DNA of 64,000 nucleotides from Epiperipatus broadwayi (GCA_028023455.1 JAQFVV010000018.1:7469274-7533273); one strand, 5' to 3'; positions 24,001 through 36,420 are shown, numbered from the stretch's first letter. Notes: generated from the sequence alone by a model not told the origin. Translations and numbers: made by a program.

Positions 24001-27000
24001 ATGAAATCAAAATACTATTTATTTTTCCTAGTTAAATCTTATCTTTTAAACACTTAAGAAAATACAGTATTATTACTTGATTTATTATTATGGTTAGCTT
24101 ATTACAAAATGCATTTCTTATATGCTTATCACAAACACTTTGCATCCCTAATATTATTAAAATTATATTTTTTTTTTTTTTACAAAATTTACATTCGTAG
24201 TAAAATTCTACAAAATAACAAATTTTAGTTTTATATTGGTTGTATGGAATCTTACAAAGTCAAAACATTGTTCTACATTCGGTATTAGGTTTTTATTGTT
24301 CATTATCCGATGTTTATTAATCCTAATATTCTCATTCAAGCCTTACTTCGGATGATATAATTACAACTATTAATATACCATGCACAAGTATATGTTTATT
24401 ATACCTTATTGAACTATTTTCTTAATAAATATGCAATACTTATTTTCTAAATATTATTTAAAAAAAAATTCATTCAAATTTTATTATCACTTTTAAAATA
24501 CTTGGTTTAGATTTCTTTTCAAAATCTTATATTCATTTCTGAATTAATTTTACAATGTATTATATGATTCTTTCTCTCTTTATGATATTTTGGACTTTCA
24601 ATTTTAAAGTTACACAATTCTATACATTCCAGCAAATAAACTATTCTTACATAAACGATAACATATCTTCAGTTCTATTTTATTCATTATTTCTTTGAAA
24701 ATATCTTTCTGACCGATGCAGATTCACAAAATAAGGATAGCGAAGATAGATGCATAGGATCAAAATATAACTAGAATATTACTCGTCATAAACCTTGACA
24801 ATCATGGCACAGTGAATTAAAAGACACTATAGAGGAGTGACCTTTACCTGTCTACCAACCTCTATTATAGGAACGATGCTAAAGCTATTTCTTCAGCTTT
24901 ATTATAACATCAAAAAGTTTAAAGATATGCAAAAACACTGTCCAAACTATATGTGTTCAGTCATAGGGCTTAGTTAACTATACTGAAATCACACAAAACT
25001 AAATATGATCCAAATCCTTTATTTTTCCTATTTCTTAAAAAAAAACATCATCTTGGTTTCCTCTCCACTAGTACTTCCAAGTCACTATCCGATCTTATTT
25101 CTCAAGATTTTTCTATACTGTACATCGACAAATACATATCTGCATTACTAACAATAATAAAATTCATTTATTTTAAAACTATTCCACTGTTCTATAAGAA
25201 AATCTTTTTACTACTTTCCTCCGTATATTTAATCATATACAAACTATTTTAAAATATCTGAATACTTTATCACATGAAAGTTCAAAAGAATCACACAATT
25301 GTTCTGTTAAATTATATTATTAATATACTTTAAATAAATTATTGCATGCATATTCCGAATTACTCCTATCTCATTATATGTTAAAAATGTTGTATAAAAT
25401 GTGTACATATAATTTAAACTTTCACACTTCATTCTTAATCAATAGATGATCTAAAAAAAATACATTATGCATTATAAATAAATATCAAAATTACCAAACG
25501 ATCTTTATCTTCTCGATCGCGTTCCGTAGGCTTCACCATCCATTTGATTCTTGTAGATATAAGACTCACATACATACACTTTATTTTTAAACAATATTTC
25601 TATAATTTTATCAAGCTATTATATTTAAATCTCAATATTACTAAATTTATGTTTATATGTTTTCCCTAATCTCACATAACATTTTATATTTAAAATAAAT
25701 TAGTAAAATATTTAAACTATATTTACTGTACTTCTTTATCAAACTTTCTTGAAAACCGTTCATATTAAAGCTAAAAAAAAAATGTTTATTATTTCTTCTT
25801 CAGTCACTTAATGTTCTATTTTAAGGCAAAACAATTATTGCTCTGTTTAATAAATATTCATAGACGACAATCCTTGGTTTTTCCTAATATTTAATACCAT
25901 TATTAATTATGATATCAATTAATCCCGTAAAGAAAACTTCTAAATATTTTCTTCTAATCTTTTCTGCTAATATTTTCCCGCGTGACTTTTATGATGCATC
26001 TTCTAGGTACTTTTATTTAAATATTCAATAAAATTTTTCTGTTTCCATGGATCCATTTTCATTAATTAACTTAAATTTATATTTTCTAAATCAAGCATTT
26101 CTCCAATGAACACTTTATAACATTTTTAATTTTTCTTAGAGAAAGTTTTTCTGTTCCTTTTTTTTTATAAAAAACACAATAGCTCTTTCATATCATTCTT
26201 CGGTAATTTTCCCTTTCTTTTAAAGTTCGGGTACTATATACTTTGTAATATTTCCTTTAAAAAGGACAAACATTTTTTTCTCATTATAACTTTTACATAA
26301 TTCTTTATAATATACAGCATCTTAATTTTCCCATAGAGAAGAATAAAAAAAAACTTTAGAGTAGCCTTATAAATTTGTGCGTCATAATTTTTTCCTGACG
26401 GCAAATAACTTCTCTTTTAAGTTTTCCGTATAGCGTCCTAATTATATTCCTCTGAGTTACAATAATAAGTTTTTGGTTGAGCATAAATAAAGCTGTATCA
26501 AGGCACTTTCCAAATATTTTTCCTTTAACAATATTTTTATATACTGTTTTCTGTAGTATTTCCATTTTCACTGTAAGGTTTTGGCTAAACTTGAATAAAA
26601 TTACTGGCAAGAAAACTTTTAAAAATTAGCCCTTCATGTAAAGGCAGTCAAAATATTATATGTTAAAAAAAAACTTTTAAAATAAATACAAAATTTTAAA
26701 ATTATATCACTTTTCTAGCTTACGGTCTTATCCAGCTAAAAAAATATGTTACTTCCTCCTTCACTTACACATTACATTCTCCCGCTTCGTCTAATTCTTA
26801 TATTTTGTCTGCTAAAATACCTCCGTTGATTGGTTAATGACTTTTTTAGCGCGAACAAATTTACACATTTTAGTTTTATAATAGATTAAACCCTTTAAAA
26901 TAAAGAATTTATGACGTCATGTCTTAAATATTACTTAGAATAATATTTTTAAATTCAATTATAATTTTATCAAAATCATTTAAACTTTAAAAACAATTAT

Positions 27001-28557
27001 TAAAACAATATTTAATATTTCAACTTTTACTTTAACTATCGATAGCAATTATATTTAGTTTCATAATTCACAAACTTTATTATTATTCTAACAAGCGTGT
27101 GTGTGAAGGTATATAATATACAGTCACATGATTACTAACTTTATCAGATGATTTTTTAATTTACGTCTCGGTCTAAATTACCAAAACTGATATATTTTAT
27201 AAAAAATTTGGAAAATAATTTAAAAATGTAGAACTAAATATAATTCTCACCATCCTAAAGTTTATTTTAAAATATATTAGATTAATTTTGACTATTAAAT
27301 ATAATTATAATATTACATATAGCATTTATTTAATTTATTAGTTTTAAAATATTATACTCGAATTATTAATATACTTTTAACTATTTATAGCTGTGTTATT
27401 TTATATGGCCAGCTTTTACAACCATAAGCAAGGATATAATTAAGCTTTATTTAACTGTTCCTTTTAAAATAATCCATTACACTTTTATATACCAGGTATT
27501 TTCAGCCTTAAATTGTACTATAAAATCTAATTATCCTACTATTATTTATATATCATACAAACATATCTTAAAATTTAAAATTTTTTAGCAATTGACCATT
27601 CTACCCTATTATGACCTATAGATAAGGGCACAATATATATATATATATATTGCAATGGTATGAAGAGACAGAGGTGTACCTATGGTGATAAAACTCATTA
27701 TTATCAACCTCAAGTCAAAACAAAATTTTTCTCACACCATGTTTTCTCATAATGCTTTCTTCATTCATTAAATTATTTTATAAACTATTATATAATTTAA
27801 AAATTGTTTTTTATTTATTTATGATAATGATAGAAAAAAAAAAATGGTGACAGGACTTTGAAATTTATCTCTAACTTTTTTAACTTCAGTATTTTATAAT
27901 TTTTAATAACTTCAAGAATTTGGTGAGATTGGTTATTAAATTTAATATAGAAAAAGACAAATTATTTCATTAAATCCTATCCAGCAGGCAAATATGAAAA
28001 GGTTTCAAATACAATACATTTTTTTTAAAAATTAACTACTCAATTCAAATTAATTTGTGTGCATTCAAACTATTTTTTCTCTTTTCACTTACATTATACA
28101 GTTATCATTAATTGGTTTTTAATTTTACATAGTATATTTCTTTTATAAAATATGTAATAATATGATGAACTCTATAGACAGATTTTCTTTTAATTAATTA
28201 AATATCTAATAGAAGTATTAGCTATATAAGCTAATTTTTCTTTAATTTCTTATATCGGTATAACTTAGTTATGCATGCATATTAAATATACACATGCCCC
28301 CACACATGGTAATGTATAAGTTTACAGTCCATCTATCAGAGTTTTTATCTAACTTTTTTTTTGATCATGCAATCAAATTTGGTTTTTTTAAATATATATA
28401 TGGACACACAAACATATTCATGTATTTATACTTATACATTGATTGACTATCTTTCTTATTACCTTTTGATATTACAAGTAATATAAAATAATACATTATA
28501 TATAAGTATTGAAGAATAAACATATCAGATTATATATATAATAATAATTCAAACAAA
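24001..28557. other. Intronic DNA, nothing recognised
   Basis: No coding exon, RNA gene or repeat supported. The frame at 26356-26610 (minus) has 84 codons but no recognisable motif and no convincing splice sites. Confidence 0.4.
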
Positions 28558-28700
28558 TATATTTAACACAGTATTCAAAATTAAATAATATATTCTTTAC
28601 CAGAAGTACTTTCAATTGTTTCACTGACAATCTTTATCAACTGTTAATATAAACGTACAAAAAATAAAAACTTGCATTACCCATCATTCATTCTATTCAA
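28558..28700 (-). repeat. PLE 3' tail, reverse orientation
   Basis: Reverse complement of 901-1040 with few differences, including GATGGGTAATGCAAGTTTTT, GATAAAGATTGTCAGTG and GAAAGTACTTCTGGTAAAG. This shows the tail is a mobile, repeated unit. The coding part is absent. Confidence 0.88.
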
Positions 28701-29169
28701 ATATATGTATATAATAAATTGAACTTCAGCAAATACTATAAAAGATTTAAAAACACTGCAAACAAACCAATAATACTTTTGATGATACATCAAAATCATG
28801 GTTATCCCAAAAAAATCTACATTAGTGTATGATAAAATACTATAGGTTTTGTGTGTGTGTGATAAAAATGATTATGAACCTATCACCTTGAAAGTATACT
28901 TCGTTTGTTTAAATTAATTTTATTTATTTATTGTCTGTTATTATGTTTATATATATATATATATACAGTACACACAAAAATATGTAAATGTAAATGGATA
29001 TCACAGACAGAATGACTATTAAGTTTTATTTTATAATAACTGTACAAAGTATATTTTTCATGCATTATATATATATATATATATATATAATGCATGATAA
29101 TAATATATATATATACAGTATGTTATAATAATGATCAAAAATTTATCCTAAAAATTGAACAATAAATAT

Positions 29170-30394
29170 ACCTCAACAAACTCCCCTACAGCTATCCAAT
29201 CCATCTTATACAACTAATACACATAATCCATAATCACATAATGTGAAAAACATAAATGATATCCAATATATGTATTTTATGCTTAAACAATACTCATCAA
29301 TTGGTCCAGATTACCATCTACCACACATATATACAATCAGTACTCAGTTTATATTAAAATGGTAAATCTTCAAACTTTAATGGACAAGCTTCAATCTTCT
29401 CCATTCTCCAACTCTTCAGCCATCCATATCATTGAAATTCTGAAGATGGAATACTCATGTTTACTTTAAGTCAATCTGACCCCTCACACAGCACCTTAAC
29501 AGGTTCATTTAATTATACAGAAGAGCGATAGCAAAATACAGGCTGAATATGTAATATTTAAATACATTTATATTTTCTACACTAAATTTAATGTAATTAT
29601 AAAAGACTTGAACTCAGACATTTAAACTCCTTACAGCTATCCAATCCATCTTAAACAACTGATATATATGGCCACATACATGTGAAAAAGTCAAATGATC
29701 TCCAATATGGATATTTCATGCTGAACGAGCACTCATCAATTGATCCAGATCACTATTTACCACACACATATACAATCAGTAGTAAACTTAATGTAATTAT
29801 AAGTAACTTGAACTCAGACTTTCAAACTCCCTACAGCTATCCAATCCATCTCATATAACTGATACACATGACCACATACATGTGAAAAAGAGAAAAAATG
29901 GATTAAATAGCTATAGGGAGTATGAAAGTCTGAGTTCAAACTGTGTCTAATTCCATTAAATTTTATATAGGCAATGCTGTACTCTACCCATTCTTTTTCT
30001 AAGTATTTAAATAGACATATTAAGATCTTATATGTGAGAAGTTATATTGACTTAAGTTCAGCATGAATATGATAATAATAATGGCATCAGCAAGAGCTTT
30101 GAGAATTCCATCTTTGGATCTTTAATGATATGGATGGATGAATAGTTGGAAAATGGAGAAAACTGAGCTTGTTCATTAAAGTTTAAAGATTTTCTATCAT
30201 GATATAAACTGAGCACTGATTGTATATAAAGGTGTGGGAGATGGTGATCTGAAACAACTGATGAGGGTTGATTCAGCATAAAATATGTATATTGGAATTC
30301 ATTTATCTTCTTCACATATATATGGTCATGTGGATTGGTTGTATAAAATGGATTGAATAGCTGTAGGGAGTTTGAAATTCTGAGTTCAAGTCTC

Positions 30395-30395
<1 letters not shown>
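29170..30395. repeat. Cluster of direct and inverted copies of one unnamed repeat
   Basis: The motif CTACAGCTATCCAATCCATC occurs at about 29188, 29637 and 29834 on the plus strand (the middle copy starts TTACAG). The inverted counterpart is at 29900-29930 and 30345-30375. Copies share further blocks: CATACATGTGAAAAAG, TGATCCAGATCAC and ACACATATACAATCAGT. At least five partial copies lie within 1.2 kb. A frame at 30058-30435 (minus) lies within it and is an artefact. A (TA)n run follows at 30398-30427. Confidence 0.75.
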
Positions 30396-30430
<35 letters not shown>

Positions 30431-31379
30431 ACCAATAACTAAAAATTAATTTATTTTAAAAATTAAAATAGTAAATTTTAAAAATTATTATATCATTAAA
30501 ATTTTTTGAAAAGTATTTTAAATTTGTTTCAAAAATCATAAATATTTTTTTATTTATAAACATAAAATCTTGAAAGAAAATTAAAATTACTGCAAAATCA
30601 TTCCTTATTTTTAAATAATAATGATAATTTTTTTTAACATTAAATGCTTTTATTGACTGTGTACTAAAAAATAAATAAGTCAATTGTTTTTTCAACTACA
30701 ATTGGAGGTTGTAGATTGAACTTGAAATAAAAGCAAAAAAAGTAGCCAATTCCTTGTTATAAAAATAGAGATAGAGTTAATTAATTTCTGGAATCCCCAT
30801 GCTTTTATTTCTAGGTAAATCTAAAAACTCCAATTGTGGTTGAAGAAACAATTATTTTATTTCTTTTTAGTGCACAGTCAATAAAATCATTAATTATAAA
30901 AAATTATCTCTATTATTTTTAACATTTTAGTATTGGCACAATAACTGAAAATGTAAAATTATATTGTACTTTGAATTGACTGGACACTTATAATTGATAT
31001 ATATATATGTATATCACTAGATATTTCTGTTCTAAGTTAAAATATATATCTCTTATGTATATATTTAGTATGTGTACATAATAGTACAAGTGTATATATT
31101 ATAAATGAACTTGACTTAATATATATAATTTTATTTTAAATCATTATCTCATGTGTATGTATGTAAGTCATTAGATATTTCTGTAGAAAGTTAATATATA
31201 TACTCTTAATTTATATATTATATTTCACCACATGATCACCATTTTTATGCTTGCTTATAACTGTTATTAAAACAGGCAAAACTCACTATACACATTGCCC
31301 CTCATTGGAAGATAGAGTAGTCAATGGATGCCAGAAGGCTTGTGCATAAAATCCCCATCTAGTTCCTACTCATTCAATA

Positions 31380-31421
31380 TCCCCAGATTAGTTTCTGGCT
31401 TGTGGCCTTTGTTAGTGAGGA
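31380..31421 (-). ncRNA. Hammerhead-like motif, degenerate
   Basis: On the minus strand: helix I 5' strand TCCTCA, core reading CTAACAA instead of CTGATGA, a helix II remnant, GAAAC, then ATC followed by TGGGGA, which pairs with TCCTCA. The core mutations should abolish cleavage. Confidence 0.55.
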
Positions 31422-31846
31422 GCCTTGGATCTGAGAGCACTGCATCTAGATCATAAAATCTAATGCAACTCTCCAGCAGCCACATTTTATCTCTACTTAA
31501 TGGCAAAACTGAGTCTTAAATTAAAAACACTATAATATTTTCAATCCAAGCTCATTAGCTTATATAGTCATATAAGTTTGAACTCAGTTCAGTACATATA
31601 CATTTTGGTGTCTTTGGTTCTTTAATAACCATAGCCACTACTATCATATTAAGCAAAGACACTAAAATGTATATGAAATGAAGTGAGTTCAGACCTATAT
31701 GACTATATAAGCTAATGAGCTTGGATTAAAAATATAGTGGTTTTAATTTAAAACTTATAGCTTTGTAGTTAAGTAGAGGTAAATGTGGCTGCTGGAGGAT
31801 TGCATTAAATCCTAAGATCTAGATGCAGTATTCTCAAATCCAAAGC

Positions 31847-31888
31847 TCCTTGCTGATGAAAGCCACAAGCCAGAAACTAGCCTGGTGA
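31847..31888 (+). ncRNA. Hammerhead-like motif, partly degenerate
   Basis: CTGATGA at 31853-31859, then a weak helix II, GAAAC at 31873-31877 and GCC before the expected cleavage point (31882/31883). Helix I is only partly paired, and position 16.1 is C instead of U. The core is intact but the helices are damaged. Confidence 0.6.
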
Positions 31889-32055
31889 TATTGGATGAGT
31901 AGGCACTAGATGGGGATTTTATGCACAAGCCTTCTGGCATCTATTGATTACTCTAGCTTGCACTGAGTGGCAATGTATATAGTGAATTTTGCCTGTTTCA
32001 TTATATTATATTTATTATGTGTATATAATTATATATGTATAATAAATCTGTAACT

Positions 32056-32292
32056 AAGTTTTCTATTCAAAATTGTTTGATAGTTTTTATTTTTATTTTA
32101 AAACAGTTATTTAAAAAAAATGCTTAAGAAGAAAATTCCCAATCACTGTTTTAAACAATTATCATTAGCTTTCTTTTTTAACTTTTCATGATCATTTTAA
32201 ATAATGCAAGTTTTCTAAATTAGCTTTTTCTTTTAGAACAATTGTTTTAAAATAAAAATAAAAACTATCAAACAATTTTAAATAGAAAACTT
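32056..32292. repeat. Foldback element
   Basis: Arms 32056-32108 and 32238-32292 are near-perfect reverse complements (they share TTTCTATT and ATTGTTTGATAGTTTTTATT). The loop is about 130 bases. It lies just outside the 31.3-32.0 kb foldback. Confidence 0.8.
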
Positions 32293-33157
32293 ATTTATTA
32301 TATGTATATATATTTATGAACATATATTAAATATGATATACACCTCTCATGATTATTATTTAAACAAGTCAAAGTTCTAAGAATAACTTTTAACTGTGAT
32401 TCATGAAATTATTGAATATTTTTAATATTTTCTTTACTCTCTGTTCCATATGTATGAAACTAATTGACTTACTAAAAAGATGTGTGTTTCAAATGAATTA
32501 GGCTAGTATAACTTAGTTATATATCAATTTTCAAGCAACTCTATTGAATTTAAGTATATTAAACCTTGATTTTAAAATTTTGTTCTAACTTGAAAAAGTT
32601 CAAATGTTAACCAACAAACAAATTGATTTTCCAACATCAGTAAAACCATTTAAAATAGCTGATATCTTTAAAAAAAATAATTTTATACAGTAACTAACCT
32701 ATAAGACAATATCATAGCTTTGAATGGTTTTCTTGAAAATTTGATTTGAATCTCATGATTTGAGAACTTAAAGAAATAAAATGAGCAGAAGATCTGATTA
32801 GTCCCATGTATTTCTGATTGAAAGAACATTTCTTATCCAATTAATGAAAGGCACACTACAGTATAATATTATTGTAGGATTAATTAATAACCTGTAGATT
32901 TATAGTTTACATTTGTCTAAATATGATAATATAAATCGTGCTATCACACTTACGACATAAAGCTGTAACAACAAATAGAAAAATAAATTAAATGGCTGAA
33001 CGCTTTCAATTAAGATGTACTTCTGATAATAGCACAGTTTATATTATCATATGTAGGATTAATTATATATGGATAAAACAGTTTATAGCTTTTTTTATAT
33101 TTGTTGCCCATAAAAACTTTCATTTTACTATAAATATATATAAAACCTTTTGCTTAC

Positions 33158-33306
33158 ATTTTGAGGAGAAGGTGGATTTTCTTGCATTAAAAATGGCAAA
33201 AAAAAGTGTAGCAAATATGAATCATTTTCTGAACCATTCTGCCCACGATTTACACGAATCAATACAGGAAGAGTCATTCTAAATCCTTGATCTGCACTAT
33301 TTTTTC
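33158..33306 (-). CDS. SOUL heme-binding family protein, middle coding exon
   Basis: A 149-base exon. Acceptor 'ATTATATAG' before 33306; donor GTAAGC immediately after 33158. The first two bases complete a glycine codon begun in the 56-kb exon; 49 codons follow and the exon ends in phase 0. The peptide starts 'K-N-S-A-D-Q-G-F-R-M-T-L-P-V', matching the SOUL 'G-x-N ... I-x-M-T-x-P-V' signature. A short basic turn follows, then 'L-L-H-F-F-L-P' and 'E-N-P-P-S-P-Q-N', matching the family's 'F-x-L-P' and 'P-P-x-P' segment ahead of the last beta strands. A plus-strand frame covering 32992-33282 is its antisense shadow. The match of both splice phases and of domain order is the strongest evidence that this is one gene. 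Confidence 0.9.
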
Positions 33307-34691
33307 CTATATAATATATTAAAAATAATAATTAGTTACAAATATAATTAACATGTAAAAGTTGAAATTTATTTCTATATTAAAATAAATATAATTTATA
33401 ATTGCAATATATTAGTTACTTTAAAAATATTGAAATATAGTCTACATACTGAATAAATATCAGATCGTTAAAACTAAGCCATTAAAATATGTTAGTGTGT
33501 TTACAAATATATAATATTTATTCTCTTCATTATGTATGTAATTTTCTTGTGTATATAAGTGTGGATTGTTTAAGAAGGGGGGGGGGGCATGCATCATAAC
33601 CATAGTACCCTTATTTTATGGAATTTCTGCTTTCTAATCCATATTGATTGTTCATATTTTATAAATAAGTTTATTTACATATTCAAAAAATATTCTATTT
33701 TTTCATTTATCATGTTATGAGATTGCGATGTAAGCCATTTACAAAAGACTTTCCTTAGCAGTAGCATATTCTACTGGTTAATATTGTACTTCTATTAAAA
33801 AATATTTATATTACACTTCTAGATACTCAAACATCACTACAAAAATATTATAGGTTAACCCAAATTAATTTCTTTGCAGTAGTTTTCTGTTCTTTCAATA
33901 TTCTTCCATTAAATATCAGAAGAGAAGTTGCTTAGGAGAAAATGTATAAAAAGGTGTTAAACTCAAGACTCATTTCATGTCAAAATTTCCCTTCAGAATA
34001 TTAACTATGAATATATAACCAAAGAATTATGGCTTAAAATATGATCTTCTTATGAACTTCACAATAAATTCCTTTTTTCAGATCCATCAGAATAGCTAGA
34101 TGGATTTGATCTTCCTTGATATTATTGGCCTCTTCATCAGATTTACAACATATTATCATTATGGCCATCTGTTTTATAAATGCAATATTAGTACTATTAC
34201 CTAAATATATGTAAATAGAACACATACCATGATCCATATAATTAATTACTATACTACAGTATTCAGAATTAAAATACTTAATAAAGGCAGTACTGATTCT
34301 ATCTCTAATTGGTATATCTAAACGTTGCTGTATTCTATTTTGTTAATAGTTATCTAAAAATCGATAGTTTAAATAAAAAAATGCAAATATACATAGACAA
34401 TGAAAACTGATGTATTAAATCATCAACCATCTCATTAGATAAACTGAAGGATTTACATACTGATCTGTCTTCATTTTTATATAAAATAGAAAATCTATGG
34501 TTATCTCAACATAGGGATTGTTTACTGTTTTAACTACATAATGGCTTATGCACCTTTTTTGTATTTTGTATTCTATAAAATATATTACATTTACACTTTT
34601 GCAATTAACATTATTGGAAATATACCATTTAAAACTGTATGCTTAGCCAGAGCCAGCACTTAAAATATCTCTGTCAGGAACCCCTCCCCAA

Positions 34692-34734
34692 ACCCCTAAC
34701 CATGGTTTCATGCTTTGGCACTCCTCAGAGAGGT
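34692..34734 (-). ncRNA. Hammerhead ribozyme, minus strand, apparently intact
   Basis: Read on the minus strand: helix I 5' strand ACCTCT (34734-34729), core CTGAGGA (34728-34722), helix II GTGC / GCAT with loop CAAA, GAA (34709-34707), helix III ACCATGGT (34706-34699), U17 at 34698, then helix I 3' strand AGGGGT (34697-34692). Expected cleavage is between 34698 and 34697. All invariant core bases (C3, U4, G5, A6, G8, A9, G12, A13, A14) are present. Base 17 is U; C is more usual. Confidence 0.85.
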
Positions 34735-34769
34735 GTCAGGGTAGGTTCAGACACTAGATCTACCCTGAC

Positions 34770-34812
34770 ACCTCTCTGAGGAGTGCCAAAGCACGAAACC
34801 ATGGTCAGGGGT
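34770..34812 (+). ncRNA. Hammerhead ribozyme, plus strand, intact
   Basis: Helix I pairs 34770-34775 (ACCTCT) with 34807-34812 (AGGGGT), with one G-U pair. The core CTGAGGA is at 34776-34782. Helix II pairs GTGC (34783-34786) with GCAC (34791-34794) across the tetraloop CAAA. GAA is at 34795-34797. Helix III is ACCATGGT (34798-34805), C17 is at 34806, and cleavage is expected between 34806 and 34807 (GUC|A). Every invariant core position is satisfied. Helix III is a perfect palindrome, leaving only two loop bases if folded alone, so a two-molecule form is likely, as reported for minimal hammerheads of retroelements. Confidence 0.9.
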
Positions 34813-35215
34813 TTGGGGAGGGATTCCTGATAGAAATATTTTAAGTGCTGTCTCTGGCTAAGCATTTATCATAAAGCTTGTAGAGGAATTGGCAATCCTC
34901 ACTATTTATAACTTACACGCTCAAGAGATAGAGTCATGTGATCTATGAATTGATCTATGACTCTCATTTTGACTGTTAATGATATTATCTTGGATTTTTT
35001 TTCATTAGTTTGCAAATAATTTTTTTTGAAACTCAGATTAAAAAAAAAATCATGATGCATATAACACCAACAATAAATTATGTATCCTTCATTATTAGAT
35101 ACGAATATATTAAGGAAATATTTTATTTGATACGTATACTTATAATTTAACTCAGAATATTATTAAAAAAATCAAACTATATAAAAAAAAATTTGATATT
35201 AAATAAAAAACATCT

Positions 35216-35430
35216 TTAGATTCTTGAATATCCGATTTTAAAGCAATGCTCTAATCAATTGGCCATTGATAAAATAACTCAGTTCGTTAGAGCATTGCCT
35301 CAAAATTCGATATTCAAGAATCTAAAAGTGTAAATTTGACTCCTATACTAATACTGCCACTGGTTAGGCCAACAACATTGAAGAAGAGTGCGAATAATAC
35401 AACTAGAAACGTTGTGTTATTAATAAACTT
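35216..35430 (+). mobile_element. tRNA-derived SINE, family 1, with inverted head copy
   Basis: The SINE runs from about 35270. Its A box-like CTCAGTTCGTTAGAGC is at 35278-35293, its B box-like AAATTTGACTCC at about 35332-35343, and its tail GAAGAAGAGTGCGAATAATAC at 35381-35401, as in the copy at 11.4 kb. The tRNA-like head is duplicated in reverse immediately upstream, so 35216-35256 and 35287-35326 fold back. Confidence 0.7.
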
Positions 35431-36100
35431 TATTGTTTATTTGTTTGTTATTACTAACAAGTTGTTTGTATTTGAAAAGTTTATATTAAGTTTAAAATTT
35501 TCTAGACATTCAACATTTAATGTTAGATGATGCAACCTTGATCACAGACCCTTAGATAAATGTATTAAATCATGTTTTCTTAGCGATTTAAATGCAGTTG
35601 GTATTTCTTTCTATTTTCACTTATGTCCCTGAAACATCTGAAGTTGTAACTAAAGTAAGGGTTAATTTCTTTATCAAAATGGAAAAGTTTTAAATCTGTG
35701 ATTAAATTATATAAATTGTAAAACTTTTATCGTTTATGGTCTTGTATTGCATCAGAAAGCCTTAATTTATTATAAAGAATTTAACTGAAAATCTGGTTCA
35801 CATAATTCCAAGCTATTTATTGCAAATGTTGTATAATCTTAAAAATATTAGAATAATGAATGAAGCTGCATAGTCAATAACAAACTGCTGCTATATTTTT
35901 CTTAGCATTTACAAAAATTATTGAAAAAAGAATGTCCAAATAAATATTTAATTGTATAATGAAGCAAAAATTGTGAAGGATTGAACACACACAATACTGT
36001 AAATACTTGTGTGGATGTGCTTTCACAATTTATTAATATCAATATTTTAAAAAAAATTGGTTTTCTGTAATATAATCTTAATTTATATATGCATACTATA

Positions 36101-36102
<2 letters not shown>
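35431..36102. other. Intronic DNA, nothing recognised
   Basis: No supported feature. A (TA)n tract follows at 36103-36135. Confidence 0.45.
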
Positions 36103-36137
<35 letters not shown>

Positions 36138-36349
36138 TATCAGAGTATGTAGACAATTATCAACTATTGCAGTAATAAATCTTTGATATAAAACAATATT
36201 TGTTATTTTGCTGAACCGGGCTTTTGATACAGTATATATTTTGTCAAAGCACAATTATGTGTGTATTTTGAAAACTACTTACTGTGCACTTACAGTACAA
36301 TAACCAATATTTGTTGATTTATAATTAAGACTTGTCAATAAAACAAACC

Positions 36350-36420
36350 ATTTATTACATGCTATATATATTGTACATGAGGGGGATTACATGCTATATA
36401 TATTGTACATGAGGGGGACT
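36350..36420 (+). repeat. Tandem duplication of a 34-base unit
   Basis: Two perfect head-to-tail copies of a unit containing ATGCTATATATATTGTACAT and GAGGGGGA. Confidence 0.85.

Larger units (their letters stand above)
31272..31998. repeat. Foldback of two hammerhead-bearing repeats
   Basis: Arms of about 345 bases, 31272-31617 and 31653-31998, are diverged reverse complements around a 35-base spacer. Both arms carry a hammerhead-like segment. The outer ends read AAACAGGCAAAA inward. The same unit occurs as single diverged copies at 16.9 and 17.3 kb. Confidence 0.85.
3503..33157 (-). other. SOUL gene intron (29,655 bp)
   Basis: On the minus strand it runs from the donor GTAAGC at 33157 to the acceptor TTTCAG ending at 3503. 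It is filled with PLE, hAT, SINE and foldback repeats annotated separately. No further coding exon is needed, since the phases on both sides match and the domain reads continuously. Confidence 0.75.
34639..34865. repeat. Palindrome carrying hammerhead ribozymes on both strands
   Basis: Arms 34639-34744 and 34760-34865 are about 95% reverse complements (106 bases each) around a 15-base spacer (GTTCAGACACTAGAT). The arms are strikingly GC-rich for this window. The spacer sequence is also found beside the hammerhead relic at 46.7 kb, so it belongs to the element. No clear target duplication. Confidence 0.93.

Noticed and set aside
30255-30285. GAAAC followed by CTGATGA as a permuted hammerhead
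   Set aside because: The six-base spacing is too short for helices III and I, and no helix II follows.
30058-30435. Minus-strand frame of 125 codons
   Set aside because: Lies inside the 29.2-30.4 kb repeat cluster and starts in a (TA)n tract giving Y-I-Y-I repeats.
32992-33282. Plus-strand 96-codon frame starting M-A-E-R
   Set aside because: It overlaps the middle SOUL exon on the opposite strand; the minus strand has domain match, splice sites and phase, the plus strand has none.
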